Assembly (NCBI GenBank): GCA_963691655.1
Contig: OY829327.1
Span: forward strand, 83,774,019 to 83,838,018
Direction: 5' to 3'
From: Toxonevra muliebris
Taxonomy: Eukaryota > Arthropoda > Insecta > Diptera > Pallopteridae
Length of the DNA: 64,000 bases
The notes beneath the pieces are model-generated. The model ran no database searches. It was given only the letters and a program-made list of their open reading frames with translations, and had not been told where the DNA came from. A program made the position numbers and the translations under genes. Shown one piece after another: positions 22,643 through 34,439 of this stretch; positions within the stretch are counted from its first letter, which is position 1; every line of letters begins with the position of its first letter.

Positions 22643-23540
22643 CTAGCGTTCGATAAGTGAGGGAAGAAAAAATGTATTCGTATAATATATTGAATTACTA
22701 GTTTGGCAAAAACAAATATAACTTAAGCATAACATTTTATTGACGCGTTATTATATGGTAATTTTTCATAGTCGTTTTCCATTTTCTTCCCCATCCCAAT
22801 CTCATAAAGTTTTGTCAAAATAATGCGACAAATAGCTTTGACACCCTATGAGTGAGAATCAATCTCTGGTAGGAGATTGCTAAAATTGTTGTATTTATGA
22901 TTGTTCTTATAACTTTTATAATTTGATCGCATGCTGTGCACGGGGGAATTGAAACTAAATTTCCTGTCCATGTCGTAGGAGCATGATTACATTTTCGATT
23001 CCTTTGTCCAAAAAGACGGTTTAATATTTAATATTATGTTACGCTCAACCAAAAAATTTATCGAAAGTAAAAAATTGCAGGTACCGCCAAAAAAGTTTCG
23101 GCCTTTAGAAGCGCAATAATTCACGCCAAGTCATGCCTTTTTCGATTTGTAATAAAATAAATTGCAAAGGTGCGCGATGAATGCACAAAATACAAAATTG
23201 AAATGAAAAATGTATGTTTGCATGCTCAAGAAGCACCTCAATTCAGAATTGCATACATATATGTAGACTAGTGATGGCCATCCACACATGCACAATGATC
23301 GGCTGCGTTTTTTTCCTATTGACATGAACCTTGTACCGTACTATGGCGTGGCCATGCATGCAAATGTACTGTACTTTCTAATATTATAATAGAAGTGACC
23401 GAGCACACATCATAAATTCTCTTTTGGTTGGCGAGAGTTTGCAGAGGATGGGCGCTTTGCATATAGCGCCACCTGTTGTTATTGGTAAAATAAATAATGT
23501 ACAACAAAATTGTTGTTACACAAATATACATTTCGCTTAC
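22643..23540 (-). other. Intron between the 34-nt exon and the last exon
   Basis: Donor GTAAGC at 23540 and acceptor CTAG at 22643. AT-rich; nothing else seen. Confidence 0.8.
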
Positions 23541-23574
23541 CTGTCTTTGTCTGATGATTTATAACCGGAACTAC
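23541..23574 (-). CDS. Five-Ig adhesion protein, 34-nt cytoplasmic exon
   Basis: A micro-exon between acceptor TTGCAG and donor GTAAGC. It takes up the G left by the membrane exon and passes AG to the last exon, giving KGSSGYKSSDKDSEKADL across both junctions. It has ten whole codons plus two split ones. Skipping it would shift the frame (34 is not divisible by three), so it should be constitutive unless skipping is used to truncate the tail. Confidence 0.88.
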
Positions 23575-26500
23575 CTGCAAAAAAATGGAATGGAAAAATA
23601 TGAGAAATTTGCATAAAACTAATGTATGCATGAGCGAGCTGAAAAAACAAATATAGAAAGAAAAAGACGAAAAACATAAAGTAGTATACATATAAACACT
23701 TTCAATGGTGTGTCAGTGTGTGTGTAGTTTACACACAGCCATACATATGTTCCTGTTTATGTTTTTTTTTTTTTTTTTTGATAAATGTGCAATATTTACA
23801 TCAACAAAATACTGAACGTGAAAAAAGAAGATGTAAGTCTGTCAGTGTAGCAAATTGACGTTTCAAAAGAGAGGAAATATTTAACGCCGTTTTCTACATA
23901 GTACAGCGTGCAGAAGGAAATGTAGTATAAATTAAGTTTGGCAGAAGGTGTTATCATGTGTGCGCCGTTATGTTTGCTTGTGTGTATTAAAAAAGGGCAC
24001 AATTTGCACATCTGTCAAATTCAGTTTGGAGTTTCGTGTGTAAGGCAAGGAAGCTACGTTTTTTCTTACAACTCGTGAAGAGCAGCTAGCGTTCAATAAA
24101 CAACACAGGCAGGCAGACTCTGCGCTAAATTGACAGCTTGATTGACAGTTAAGGAATTAGTGAGCCGATCAATACATGTGGTGGCAGTGGTGTGAGTTGC
24201 TGACGGTTGTGCACAAAAAACTAAGTACTGAATTACAAAACGGATGCTGTTTGCTGCTCTTGTAGCAAAAAATATCTGACATGTACCTGCGGATGAGGCT
24301 TATAAATAGTATTGTTAGTATATTTTTTCAATGCCGTTGGTGGGGTTTTAACTTAAAATTTCGTTGCTCTTGATTTCTGGGCATTGGTAGTTAAAATTGC
24401 ATACATTTTTCTGTATGCTTGCTCAGTTTGACACTTTGATTGGTTTTTCACACACAAATGTGTGTGGAAGGTTTACAGTTAATTAAGAAGCAATTAAAAT
24501 TGTTACAACTGGAAAGTCTTAGTTCTCGTTGATAGTGGCATAAAATTATTTCAACTTTAATTGATTAAAGCGAGCTCAAGCGGCATTTGAACATTTCTGA
24601 AACTGAACTGTTGTTTTAGAACTGTGTCATTATAAAAACCGAAATGAAAATTCAGTTAAATGAATTAAGCAGTTGCTACGGCTTTAAAGTTGCAATGACC
24701 ACTGCTGCATCGTTACCACGTCGTTGGCGTATATTTGACGGAAATAGAAACAACAAATGGCGAAAAGCGGAAGGATAGCAGCAGCAACGTAAAGTTTTAA
24801 AAGTCTGCGAAAATTTTCATTTGGCTGCGGGCATTCTCCGCTTTAATGAACATTTTATAGGATTTATTTGCTTCAAACCGAAGAACTTTTCGTTGAATTT
24901 TTGTGTTTTTATTTGAAACTCTTTCAGTTTTTTCATTTCGTTTCATTCCGTTTGTTTATTTTAGATTTTTGTGTGTCCTTTTGTAATTAGCGAATGAACA
25001 GCAGCAAAGTAAAAGAGGGAAATGAGGAGGAAGCGGGGGGGAGGGGGGAAGGGCATGGAGGGTGAAAAGGATATTATTACTGCTGCTCTTTTCTATTCTC
25101 TGGTAGCTGAAGCAACATTGGTTACAGTAATTAATAAATGCTATTTGAGTTGTTGAGTTGTTGTTGGTGTTGATGCTTTTTGTGTAAATTTTTACTAAAA
25201 GGTGAATACAATTTAGTTCCAAAAAAAAATTTAATTGAAAATAAATGGAGAAATTTCCAAATTAAGGTTAAGGGAAATGAAGAATTTTTTAAATTTGATG
25301 AGGTTTTTATTCAAGCAAATGTTGGTTGTTTATAAATTATAACGGAGTTGTAACGGTGCCGTCCCGTGCTTCAGAAAATAGTCAAGTATAACCATCCCGA
25401 GAAAAATGTTCGCTCGTCCACCCAGCCCTATTATTAAATCTTATATTTCAATTATCTTTTTAAAGGCGCAGACCTATCGTGTGAATGCGAAAAGGGCTCA
25501 TATCTGGATTCTGAATTCTTTATATTAATAAAAATTTAAAGTTTCTTATGAATTTCTATGAATTTTGCTTCATTTTTGTAAATTCGAACTTCGGAAGGAA
25601 ATCTTGAAGAGGACCTCTTAAAGATAACGTTTATGTTTATCAATAAAAAATATTTACTTTATTTTTTATCTATTGTTTTCGGTTTTCTAACCGGAAAAAT
25701 ATTTTTGGTTATATCTCAATTCAAAAATTTTTGAAATTATAAATTTGTTTCTCCTGAATTTTCAGATATGAGTCCATTTCGAATTGACCCGTACATTTGC
25801 AAATCTAATTAAAAATATTTATTTTATCAATATATTTTATTTTATCAGCAATAAATTCAATATAATAATTGCACTCATCGATCATTCTTCGAAGCAAAAT
25901 GCGTTCAAAAGCAAGTCACGATAAGCCCGCCAAAGGTTTCTGGGTCATTGAAAAACGATTTATTTTTTGTACTCAGTTTACAGCGCAAAAATAATTTAAA
26001 TTTAAATGCACAAGGTGGCTTAAGTCAGCTTAAGTCATGGGCGGGTTGGGGCGGTTGTTGCTACGAAACGCGCATTTTTTAATTTTCTTAAATAGTCAAG
26101 CTTAAGAGAAAATGGGCTATTTTCTTGCCCATTCCGCGAGAACTCAAAAATAGTTATGCTTGACCTAAAAATAGTCATGCTTAAGAATGTCCCAGCAATT
26201 AGGGCTGTTACGGCACCGAGTAGTTAACAACTACATTCAATTGGACATACATTTTTACTGGCTGGGAGAAACCAATCGCGCATTTCATACGATAAAGATG
26301 TCGAAATCTCATAAAGAAGTCGTATAATATTCTATAGTCTATAATGTTTTACTAATATGAAATTTTGTGCTTTGTCATGATTGTCATTGCATAGCAGAGT
26401 CAGATGGTGAAATGTTTGCCACAAAAAAGGGGGGAAAAAACTTAAAAAGAAATAGTTACAAAAACATATCGTCGCCTGAGAATTGATTTGGCGTATGTGT

Positions 26501-26883
26501 GCACAAATTCGTATACCTATACGCCAAATAAATTCTCAGGCGGCGATATGCCGAAGTGATTCAGTACACAAATAATGAGGGAAGTGCATGAAAAAGAATT
26601 GCACACACAGCACCCAGAATTAACGTTAAGACTATAGAATCTCCCTTTGGCAATACTTTAGCCAAGCAATTTGATTTTCGTGTAGTAATTTTAATTTAAA
26701 TTTCAGAAAATTCTTCATAAAAATATAGAGAAATTAATAAAAATCATGCGCGAAAAAATGTAAAACAATCCAGAACATAACTTCGGAGGGGAGGCGAAAT
26801 GTTAATTAAATGTTACAAATACTTTTTTCTTGGTAGGGGTTAATTGTGGAGTGGATGGAAGGAAGAGTATATACGATACTTAC
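23575..26883 (-). other. Intron, 3.3 kb
   Basis: Donor GTAAGT at 26883. The intron contains the 86-bp hairpin at 26465-26550, and at 25350-26215 short inverted motifs GTAACGGTGCCGT and ACGGCACCG that may be ends of a decayed element. The Pro/Leu-rich frame at 24956-25222 is not supported as coding. Confidence 0.75.
26465..26550. mobile_element. 86-bp hairpin MITE
   Basis: CATATCGTCGCCTGAGAATT is mirrored by AATTCTCAGGCGGCGATATG, with arms of about 33 bp. The same terminal motif occurs inside the long palindromic element copies (near 30152 and 48490), suggesting that this small hairpin, or half of it, was captured by that family. Confidence 0.75.
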
Positions 26884-26997
26884 CCTTGAAACAGCATTTT
26901 TTGCTACGTATCGCATAAATGCAGAGGCAAATTAATATTAAAATGGCGGTCAAGCAACCGCCAGCTATACCAAGCAAGTAGCTCATCTCCAAAGGTT
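26884..26997 (-). CDS. Five-Ig adhesion protein, transmembrane exon
   Basis: Acceptor ACGCAG before 26997 and donor GTAAGT after 26884. The exon encodes visible residues 523-560. After EPLEM comes one hydrophobic helix of about 24 residues (529-552, SYLLGIAGGCLTAILILI continuing to ...CIYAI), then a basic stop-transfer RSKK and a Cys-Cys pair (KKCCFKG) typical of juxtamembrane palmitoylation. This fixes the topology: Ig domains outside, the 34-nt and last exons inside. The phase-1 boundaries match both neighbours. The frame running into 27067 uses intron sequence and should not be taken as exon. Confidence 0.9.
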
Positions 26998-27958
26998 CTG
27001 CGTATGTGGAGGAAGTGTGGCGTAAAGCGGTGCAATCCGTTGGTGGCGTTGATGATGGAGGCAGCAAATTCCAGGATTGTTTTCAATGTTGGGTAATTTC
27101 AACATTGAGTGGTTGGCATTCATTTGTTTGTTTTTTTGTTTTTGGTGTTGTCATGTACGATTAAAGTTCAAAAGAGAAGATAAAAATTGTATGCATTAAA
27201 AAATTTATAAAGTTTACATATTCAATCACGGAATTATGAAATACACATGCACACACATATGTCCACATATTTATATACAAACATACATACAAACAGTTGA
27301 AAGAGTACATTTATAATTTGACAGTAGACTCTCATATATGAAGCATGCAACACACTATAAAGGGCTTAAAGTATTTTGCTACTTAATTCATTATGCATTA
27401 CAGGTTTACTTAATTCTTTTCGGAAAGCAAAAGAAAAAATTTATTAATTAAAATTAAATTCAACGTGAAATTGTAACTTAACTGAATTTTTTATGAAATA
27501 GATATACATATACATATATGTATGTAAATGGAAATTAAATTGGTGGCGAGAAATAGCTGCTTTAGCAAATTTTGTCTTAATTGCATGCACACAAACATCA
27601 TGCCACACATATATACACAAGCACACAAGCTGTACGTATGTGACAATGCCAAATCCAAAATTAATTTATGCAAATTAAATTAAATTCAATTAATAAATTA
27701 TTTCAATTGATAAGTATTGATTCACAATTGAGAAGTGCGTAAGGAAGAAGTGAGTGGGTGAGGGGAAGTAAGAAATGTGGAATTGGTAGTGTACATAAAT
27801 TAAACACATATTAGTTGAAATGATATTGGATTTCTGTACAAACAGATGAACAGATAAACAGAGCACACTCGCACACACACAAACGTGTGTGTGTGTGTGC
27901 GTCAATTACATGCGGGCTCAACAAAATAAACAAAATAGCTCTGCACCTGCAAACGTAC
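26998..27958 (-). other. Intron, 0.96 kb
   Basis: Donor GTACGT at 27958. It holds (GT)n/(CA)n microsatellite near 27870-27900; no gene. Confidence 0.8.
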
Positions 27959-28123
27959 CCTCCACATTTAAATGAATAGCGTGACGATCGGTGCCACGTT
28001 CATTCTCGACAACTAAGTAATATGGACGTGAATCGTGCTCGTCGGTGCGCAGTATGTGTAGCGTGGATAGATAGCAGTCTTCGCGTGAATCCTGAAGCAC
28101 ATCATCTGCATGGAAACGGTCTG
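27959..28123 (-). CDS. Five-Ig adhesion protein, Ig5 second half
   Basis: Starts after TTGCAG (28123) and ends before donor GTACGT. It encodes visible residues 468-522, including RFHADDVLQDSREDC, YLSTLHILRTDEHDSRPYY and LVVENERGTDRHAIHLNVE. This is the C-terminal half of the membrane-proximal Ig domain. The usual Tyr-x-Cys of the F strand reads Tyr-Tyr-Leu here, while a Cys occurs earlier (EDCYLS). The acceptor is a NAGNAG (TTGCAGCAG), so the Ala-Asp at the junction could be shortened to Asp (start at 28120) by one residue. Confidence 0.88.
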
Positions 28124-30014
28124 CTGCAACATAAATGACGTCGACGGTATCAATCGGCCGATCAGGAACAAGCGAATGACAAGTTGAGCAAAGTTCAATG
28201 GTATTGATAGTGTTAATTCCATTGTTGTAATTTGTTTGCATCATCGATTTTATCGTTGTTGTTCCATTTTGCAATAATGTAATTGTTGTTGTAGTAGTAG
28301 TAGTTTATTTTTTGTTCCAATTATGAAATGAAAAATGAGTGAAGAGGAAAACGAGATTAAAATTTAAATTATTTATAATTTTTTTCAGTATAAAAATTAA
28401 AATCTTTAGAGCAATGCAAGAATAAAATAGAGAAATTAACGCACGCGAAACAAAAAAAAAACAGTCAACCAGTTTGACGTTGACAAAGATAAAATAAATA
28501 AATGCCATAAATTGTAGCATAGTTAGTTTTGGGGTCATTTGAATATATACATGCAAAAATACAAAAAATGCAATTGCGTAAATGTACGTATGCAATAAAA
28601 AAAATTATATTTGTGTTTAAGTTTACAACAGCTATGGGCATTCAATGTGAGAATATAGTCGGTTTGCTGACAATTATGCGATTTGGCATAAAAAATTTTC
28701 TGGTAATTTAAAACGAGAAAGAAAGCAGAAAAGGAAGCAGCATACATGCGAAAATACACACACGGAATGTTTTATTGTGGTCGTACCAATATGTCTGGAA
28801 TACCTGGTATATTGAGTTGACTGCAGCCAACCCAAGATAACACTGTAATTGATACATAAAATCTGCATTCAAACAAAGCCATAAAACAAACGTAAAAGTT
28901 TCTAATTTTCCTTATTTCAACGTCTTTATTTCAAGGAGTGTATCTCTTAAACGATACGTTGACTTATGTATCAGTATAAATTCTTGTTGAAGGCATTAAG
29001 GAGTGAAAGAATTGCGAAGTGCAAGATGAAATTAATCTAACGGGACATAATTAAATCGCCTTCATTCCCCCTTTCCTTCATTCCTTCCACATGGACGAAA
29101 ATCAGCGTAAATTGAAATGCCAAAAGTCCATGTTAGAAATCCTCAAATGAAATCAATCTATCGAAAAATGAAATGGATGAAAATATTTCGCTAAGTTTTC
29201 AGTTTTAATGTGGCATAGACGAGTACAAGCCAAAGGCGGTAGCGGAATTTAGTGTAGCGAGCAAGCTGCAGCAATAATTTGTGCTTGTTGCGCTTTTAAA
29301 AAGAAACCAACAATATCATTCATCTAGAAAAGCGAATGAGCTCAATTACATGTTACTGTTTCCTTTGCTCTCTATCTTTCCCTACCCATTCCGTGTGCTC
29401 ATTTGTGCCATTCGTTTTTCACAGCAGAATACCCTAAAATTGTGCCTCCACTTGGGCTCACTCTTTTTTACTTCCTTTGCGTGCATGTGCAACAGACGAA
29501 TAACGACGTCGAGACAGGAGATAGAGAGAGAAATGTTTGGTATACACACACAGTTTGCAAAACAGAACGCAAATAGTTATGTTTGTATATCTTTATGTTT
29601 GACCTCGTCCCCATTTAGCCAACTGAAAGTCCCCAAAATCCTCAAATAAATTTAAAAAATTCCTAAAAGTATATATTCAAATAAAATGGTTCTATAGTAT
29701 AACTACTTCTTTAGTAAAGTTGCAATATTATGTATATAGTAAGTACAACAATTATATTAGCAAAGTCGTTGAGTTATTTACGTCTTCGTACGCTTCATCA
29801 ATTTCTTTTTGGAGGTAAAACGTTTGATGGCTCGAAATCTTGGCAATATTCTCCAGAAAGATTGACAAAAGTTATAATACGGAGAATGGAATCTAAAGTG
29901 GGGTATACATACATCAAATTCAGTTTCAAGCATAACCAACATATAGATAAAACAATGACGGACGATTTCGTAATTTATATATTGTTGTTTCCTTTTTGAC
30001 ACGTTCACGTATTT

Positions 30015-30704
30015 ATTTTTGAACACATTGTATATGAAGATATAATATAAAATAAAAAACATAAGTACCTATGAACATAGCTATGCTTTCTTTCTCTAAC
30101 TACGTACTGAACATCTTATTCAAGTATGCCAATCGAATTCTTACATACTTATCGTCGCCTGAGAATTGATTTGGCGTATGTGCATACGTATTCGTATACG
30201 ATATGTATAAAGAGTTTAAAACTCATTTTGCACTTAAGTACACGTTTGGCCATCATTGCTTTAACCCATTAAGGACGAGCGGGAACCAAAGTAGATAGAT
30301 CAAGAAAGTACCATGAGAAAAAATTGTTTTTGAATCTGGCTCAGGAACCGCTCAGCTACATGGTGCCATATGGCACCGCTGGGTTAAAATAACAACGAGA
30401 TAAAAGTGAACAATGATAATGGGGATGAAAAAAATTATGAAAAAATGAAAAAAAAAATTTTTTTTAATTTTTAAAGTAAAAAAAAAAAAAAAATCAACAA
30501 ATTTTTTTTTTATAAAAATGGATGTTTTGATGAAAAAAAAATATGAACTGTATTTTTAAGTTTTTTTTTTTTAATTTTAAAAATTTTGATGTCAATAAAA
30601 AAACATTGTGACGTAGCAGAGCAGAGCAGATTCGGACTCAGCGACCCCCTATTACCCTAAGTACACTTGTCCCGTCTCTGCTCATTTTTGGCTATTGAAC
30701 AGTG
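30015..30704. mobile_element. Long palindromic element, copy 2 (half)
   Basis: Ends in CTATTGAACAGTG like copy 1, and shares TTGTCCCGTCTCTGC, AAGTAGATAGATCAAGAAAG and the TATCGTCGCCTGAG motif. The opposite CACTGTTC half is missing, so this copy is a truncated half-palindrome. The left limit is approximate (it begins near GAACACATTGTATATGAAG). Confidence 0.7.
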
Positions 30705-30946
30705 TTATCGAAAAAAAATTATTTGTGATTATTAAAAAAAAAAATTTTTATAATTGTTTGTTGGAGTTGAAAAGTATTATTTTTTACATATATGCAATTT
30801 GAATACTTAATAATTTTTAACTTTTTCATTTATCGGGACTACAACCTTTTTGATGGATCACCTATTTTTTCACTTCGATGACTCTAATTCGATTTTCGAC
30901 ATCATTTCCGAGTTTTATACATTAACGTTTTTGCGGAAAAAATACA

Positions 30947-31199
30947 CATATCGCTCATTTACAAAAAGACTGTCATAACTCAAAAAACGCGATTTTGCAG
31001 AAAACGCGTTTAAAGCTTTCAATTGACTCCCAATTCGCAGAAAAAAGAAGAAATCTTATAATTTTCACACGAAGAGTATACAAATTTTTACACAAATTTT
31101 TACACAATATGAAGCGTGATATAATGAATAATTCTGCATCATTAACTCAAAATTCGTGTTTTTTTACTTATGACAGTCTTGTAGTAAATGAGCGATATG
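30947..31199. repeat. Fold-back repeat, about 250 bp
   Basis: CATATCGCTCATTTAC plus AAGACTGTCATAA at the left is mirrored by TTATGACAGTCTT plus GTAAATGAGCGATATG at the right. It is a MITE-like element next to, but distinct from, the palindromic element. The frame at 30995-31264 is repeat sequence. Confidence 0.7.
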
Positions 31200-31984
31200 T
31201 ATACTCACGTAATTTTTTTTTTTTAATTTATTGTGATTATTTTTCTCGAGTTCTAGTAAAATAAAGAAACTAAATAAGAATTATGTTTTCTCTTAATTCC
31301 ATTAGAATTTAAGAAAAGTTACTAAAAAACTAAAATAAATTCAAAAATTAAAAAAATACGCAAAACTTGTAAAAAATATGAGACCTTGTTCACCGAAGAG
31401 GTTAAAATCAACCAATCCTCATATTTTTTAATACTAAAAAAATTGGCTTAATAACAGCCACAGTAATTTCCCCTGACCAGAAATCAGTTATATTAGGCAG
31501 AACTTTATCCAAAAAATGCTCAATCCAATATTAACATAAAGGGGTTGGACTAGTTTTAAAAAAATGCACAAAAAAGTGGTATAAAAAAAATTTACGAGAA
31601 AGAAATTTTACTGTCTTCAAAGGCCAAAATTGGTTCCGAGATTTTTTCTAAAATCACCAAAAAATAGCAAATCATCACATTTTGTAGCACTGTTTTGTAT
31701 CCATATTGTGGCGGTCTTTATTTCTGTATGCAGGTATGGAATTTGAAACATTTTTAGGTTTTGGGATACATTGCTACAAATGTGAGCATTTTTAATTATT
31801 TTCCTCGGCGTGTTTTGAGATACCAACGAGAGTTTTTATTATTTTAGAACTGTTTTCATACCTTATTGGTGAATTATATCTTCATTGTTGATTTTGTTTT
31901 TTAGGTTATGTAGTGTTTTTGTTTTTGTTTTATTTATAGTTATAAATTTAATAGTTTCCATTTTATATCAGTTTTAGAACTCAC

Positions 31985-32140
31985 CGATTGCAGATCCAGC
32001 TTCCAAACGCAATGAGCCCCATTCCCAGGCAACTCGATGCGGGTGCGGATCAGCGCATACAACCAAAGTCAAACTGGCGGGCTCACCACGTTTTACCGAC
32101 ACCGTATGCATTGAAGAATGACGTAAAACTTGAGGAGCAC
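31985..32140 (-). CDS. Five-Ig adhesion protein, Ig5 first half
   Basis: Acceptor TTTTCAG before 32140, donor GTGAGT after 31985. Visible residues 416-467: APQVLRHSSMHTVSVKRG, then LTLVVCADPHPHRVAWEWGS and LRLEAG. The Cys (B strand) and the Trp of AWEW (C strand) of an Ig fold are both present. The AWEW pattern with a following Leu-Glu-x-Gly recalls the fifth Ig domain of Kirrel proteins. The exon joins Gly (split) from Ig4 to this domain. The longer frame from 32435 runs through intron and is not exon. Confidence 0.9.
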
Positions 32141-34275
32141 CTGAAAATTGAAGAAATTGCAATAGAAAGAAAATATAGAAATGTAAAAAACTTGAGTAAA
32201 GACTAAAGAGCTTGAACAAGAAATGGAAAGAAACAAGTGAGAGAGGAAATTTGCAAAGCACTTGATATGCAAGCGACTTAAATTCAATTTCGTTCAATTT
32301 GCTCAACACAACTCTGCAAACTACAAACAACAAACGAGAGCATTTTAACTTTCTAGTGGCAGTGGCAGCGGCAACAATAACAACAGCTGCTGTTGTTCTA
32401 GTTGTAGTTATTGCTGTTGCAGTGCACGCTCTCAAATCAAATCTTCATTTTGAATGAAAAATGATGAAGCTGAAGCTGCTAGGTAAATTATTTTCGTTTC
32501 ATCCCTAACTTTTGCAAATGCAGAAATAAAAACACAAAACTAGTATTTAAATAAGTCGGAGAAATATGCACAATAACTAACTTCATCGCTACAGAGGCAC
32601 ATTCTCTTTTAGCTAACATGGAAAATTTTTTGGACCCAACAAAGTTGAAATTCTAAATTCGAATTCAAATGCTGCAGTTGCAACATCGTAACTAGAGGAG
32701 AAAACAGACAGCATAATTTATTGCCGAAACTACAATACAACAGCAGCAATGACACCTTTTTACCCTTTTGTTCTCTCATCTCTGAAAATACTACATGCAA
32801 TCATGTTCGAAGTTGAGATTCACAATATTAACGTATTGCTTGGTTGTTGTATATTCCTATATAAATAATTGAATCAGAAGATAGATTTATTGGTTTGAAA
32901 AATAGTTTACAACCTATCTAGGATACATGGGCGGCCCACAATAAGAAAGAAGTGATAGCTGAACTGCGGGGATCGTTGAATGCATTAGATTCAGATTATT
33001 GAAGATTAATGCGGTGAGTTTTCTTCTCGTTTATTCATCTAATTAATTTAATTAATGCCTAGGTGGAGCTGGGCTCGATCATATTCTTGCCACACTTTAG
33101 AGTTTTCGGTTGTAGGATATGCAAAAATAAGAATTGTGGCAAGTTAGTTATTGCATGTTGTAGTATGCATTGTGTGGTTACAAATATTTCGGCATGTATT
33201 TTTTTCATTTGGTTATAGTTTTGTATATCCTATGTAAAAATGGGTTTCGCTAACTAAATTATGGCTTTCTCCTTCTTTGCGGCACCATATTTTTCTGAAA
33301 AATAGTACAAAATATGTATAATGAAAAGAAAAAAAAAACAAAATAAAACAAACTATAATGAACTCTGGCTGAACTGAGTTGGTGTGAGTTGTGGCTGCAG
33401 CTAGCTGCAGTAGCTACGTCGTGTATGGTCAGTTGAGTAGAAAATTTATTTTGTTTCTACATACTACTACTTGCAATGTAAAGCCGGATGGGGGGCAAGA
33501 TTAGTCGGGTGGGGTGTATTTAGTAAGTGTGTGCGAGACGCAAGTACGAGACTGGCGATAACAGTACGACAACAAAAAGGTGCACATGAATATGCGAAAT
33601 ATACTTGCATGTTGTTACTTGTGCTGGTTGCAATGGGTTGCTGCCAGTGCTTTGCGCCTCTTGTTGGCAATAAATTATGTGCGTGCAACATTGGTGTTGC
33701 TACATCTGGCAGCAACTTTATACAACCAGCAGCAGTAAGTAACAGTAAATTTAAATATTTTTGGGTAATACTTTTTCGATTGCTTTTGGGTCAAAATTCG
33801 TTGTTTTATTTTTATTTTTTTTTAATTGAGCAAAGCTGAAGAAAAAGTTTTAAACTCCTGTAAATTTATGAATACAGTACTGCGTATGTATTGGTCCTGC
33901 GTTCCAATTATATTATAGATGCTCCTAAAAACTATAAAACAAAGACTGAAAAATAAAGGATGAAAAGTTGTTTCCACATCGCCTCCTTTTAACATGTTCC
34001 CACTGCCGCTCACATGCAGTCCGGGTATTTTCTGTGGTTGTGCTTGTTAAGCAGCAACAGCATTCAGCATTCATGCTTGCCACACAATTCATCCCTCTTC
34101 GTTTTTTATTCTCTTTGTTTCCACAATATTTGTTTCTGTGGTTTCGCTGAAATAAAGCAATATTTTTCGCGGTTGCGGTTTTGTGTGCTACATTGCGGCA
34201 TTGGCTTGCTTTCTTTTACGGAGACTAGAAAAGGAAAGGGAGGAAGGGGAAAAATGCATATTTTCATTAACTTAC
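32141..34275 (-). other. Intron, 2.1 kb
   Basis: Donor GTAAGT at 34275. No repeat of note and no extra exon is supported. The frame pair at 33467-33839 overlaps antisense and shows no motif. Confidence 0.7.
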
Positions 34276-34439
34276 CAACAACTTGCAGTGAAATTGGTTC
34301 CGAAACAGCCACACGCTCTTGTCCATTGATGTAGCTGGTTGCGCGACATTCATACTCCCCCTGATAATCATAGGTGACATTGTCGATGACGAGTCGTGGC
34401 TCATTGCCGCGTTCAACGAGTTTCGAACCATGTGATGTT
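34276..34439 (-). CDS. Five-Ig adhesion protein, Ig4 second half
   Basis: Acceptor CTTTTTAG before 34439, donor GTAAGT after 34276. Visible residues 361-415: TSHGSKLVERGNEPRLVIDN, then VTYDYQGEYECRATSYINGQ and ERVAVSEPISLQVVG. The D-x-G-x-Y-x-C F-strand motif (YQGEYEC) is canonical. It contains one N-glycosylation sequon (NVTY). The adjoining intron codons read as open frame (34106-34275) but follow a clear donor. Confidence 0.9.

Larger units (their letters stand above)
28124..31984 (-). other. Intron, 3.9 kb
   Basis: Donor GTGAGT at 31984. It contains a copy of the long palindromic element (30015-30704) and a fold-back repeat (30947-31199). No other exon is supported; 29281-29649 (plus) is an unsupported frame. 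Confidence 0.75.

Noticed and set aside
32141..32435. Extending the Ig5a exon upstream along the open frame to 32435
   Set aside because: TTTTCAG at 32141 is a strong acceptor in the right phase, and the upstream codons read as Phe/Leu-rich intron.
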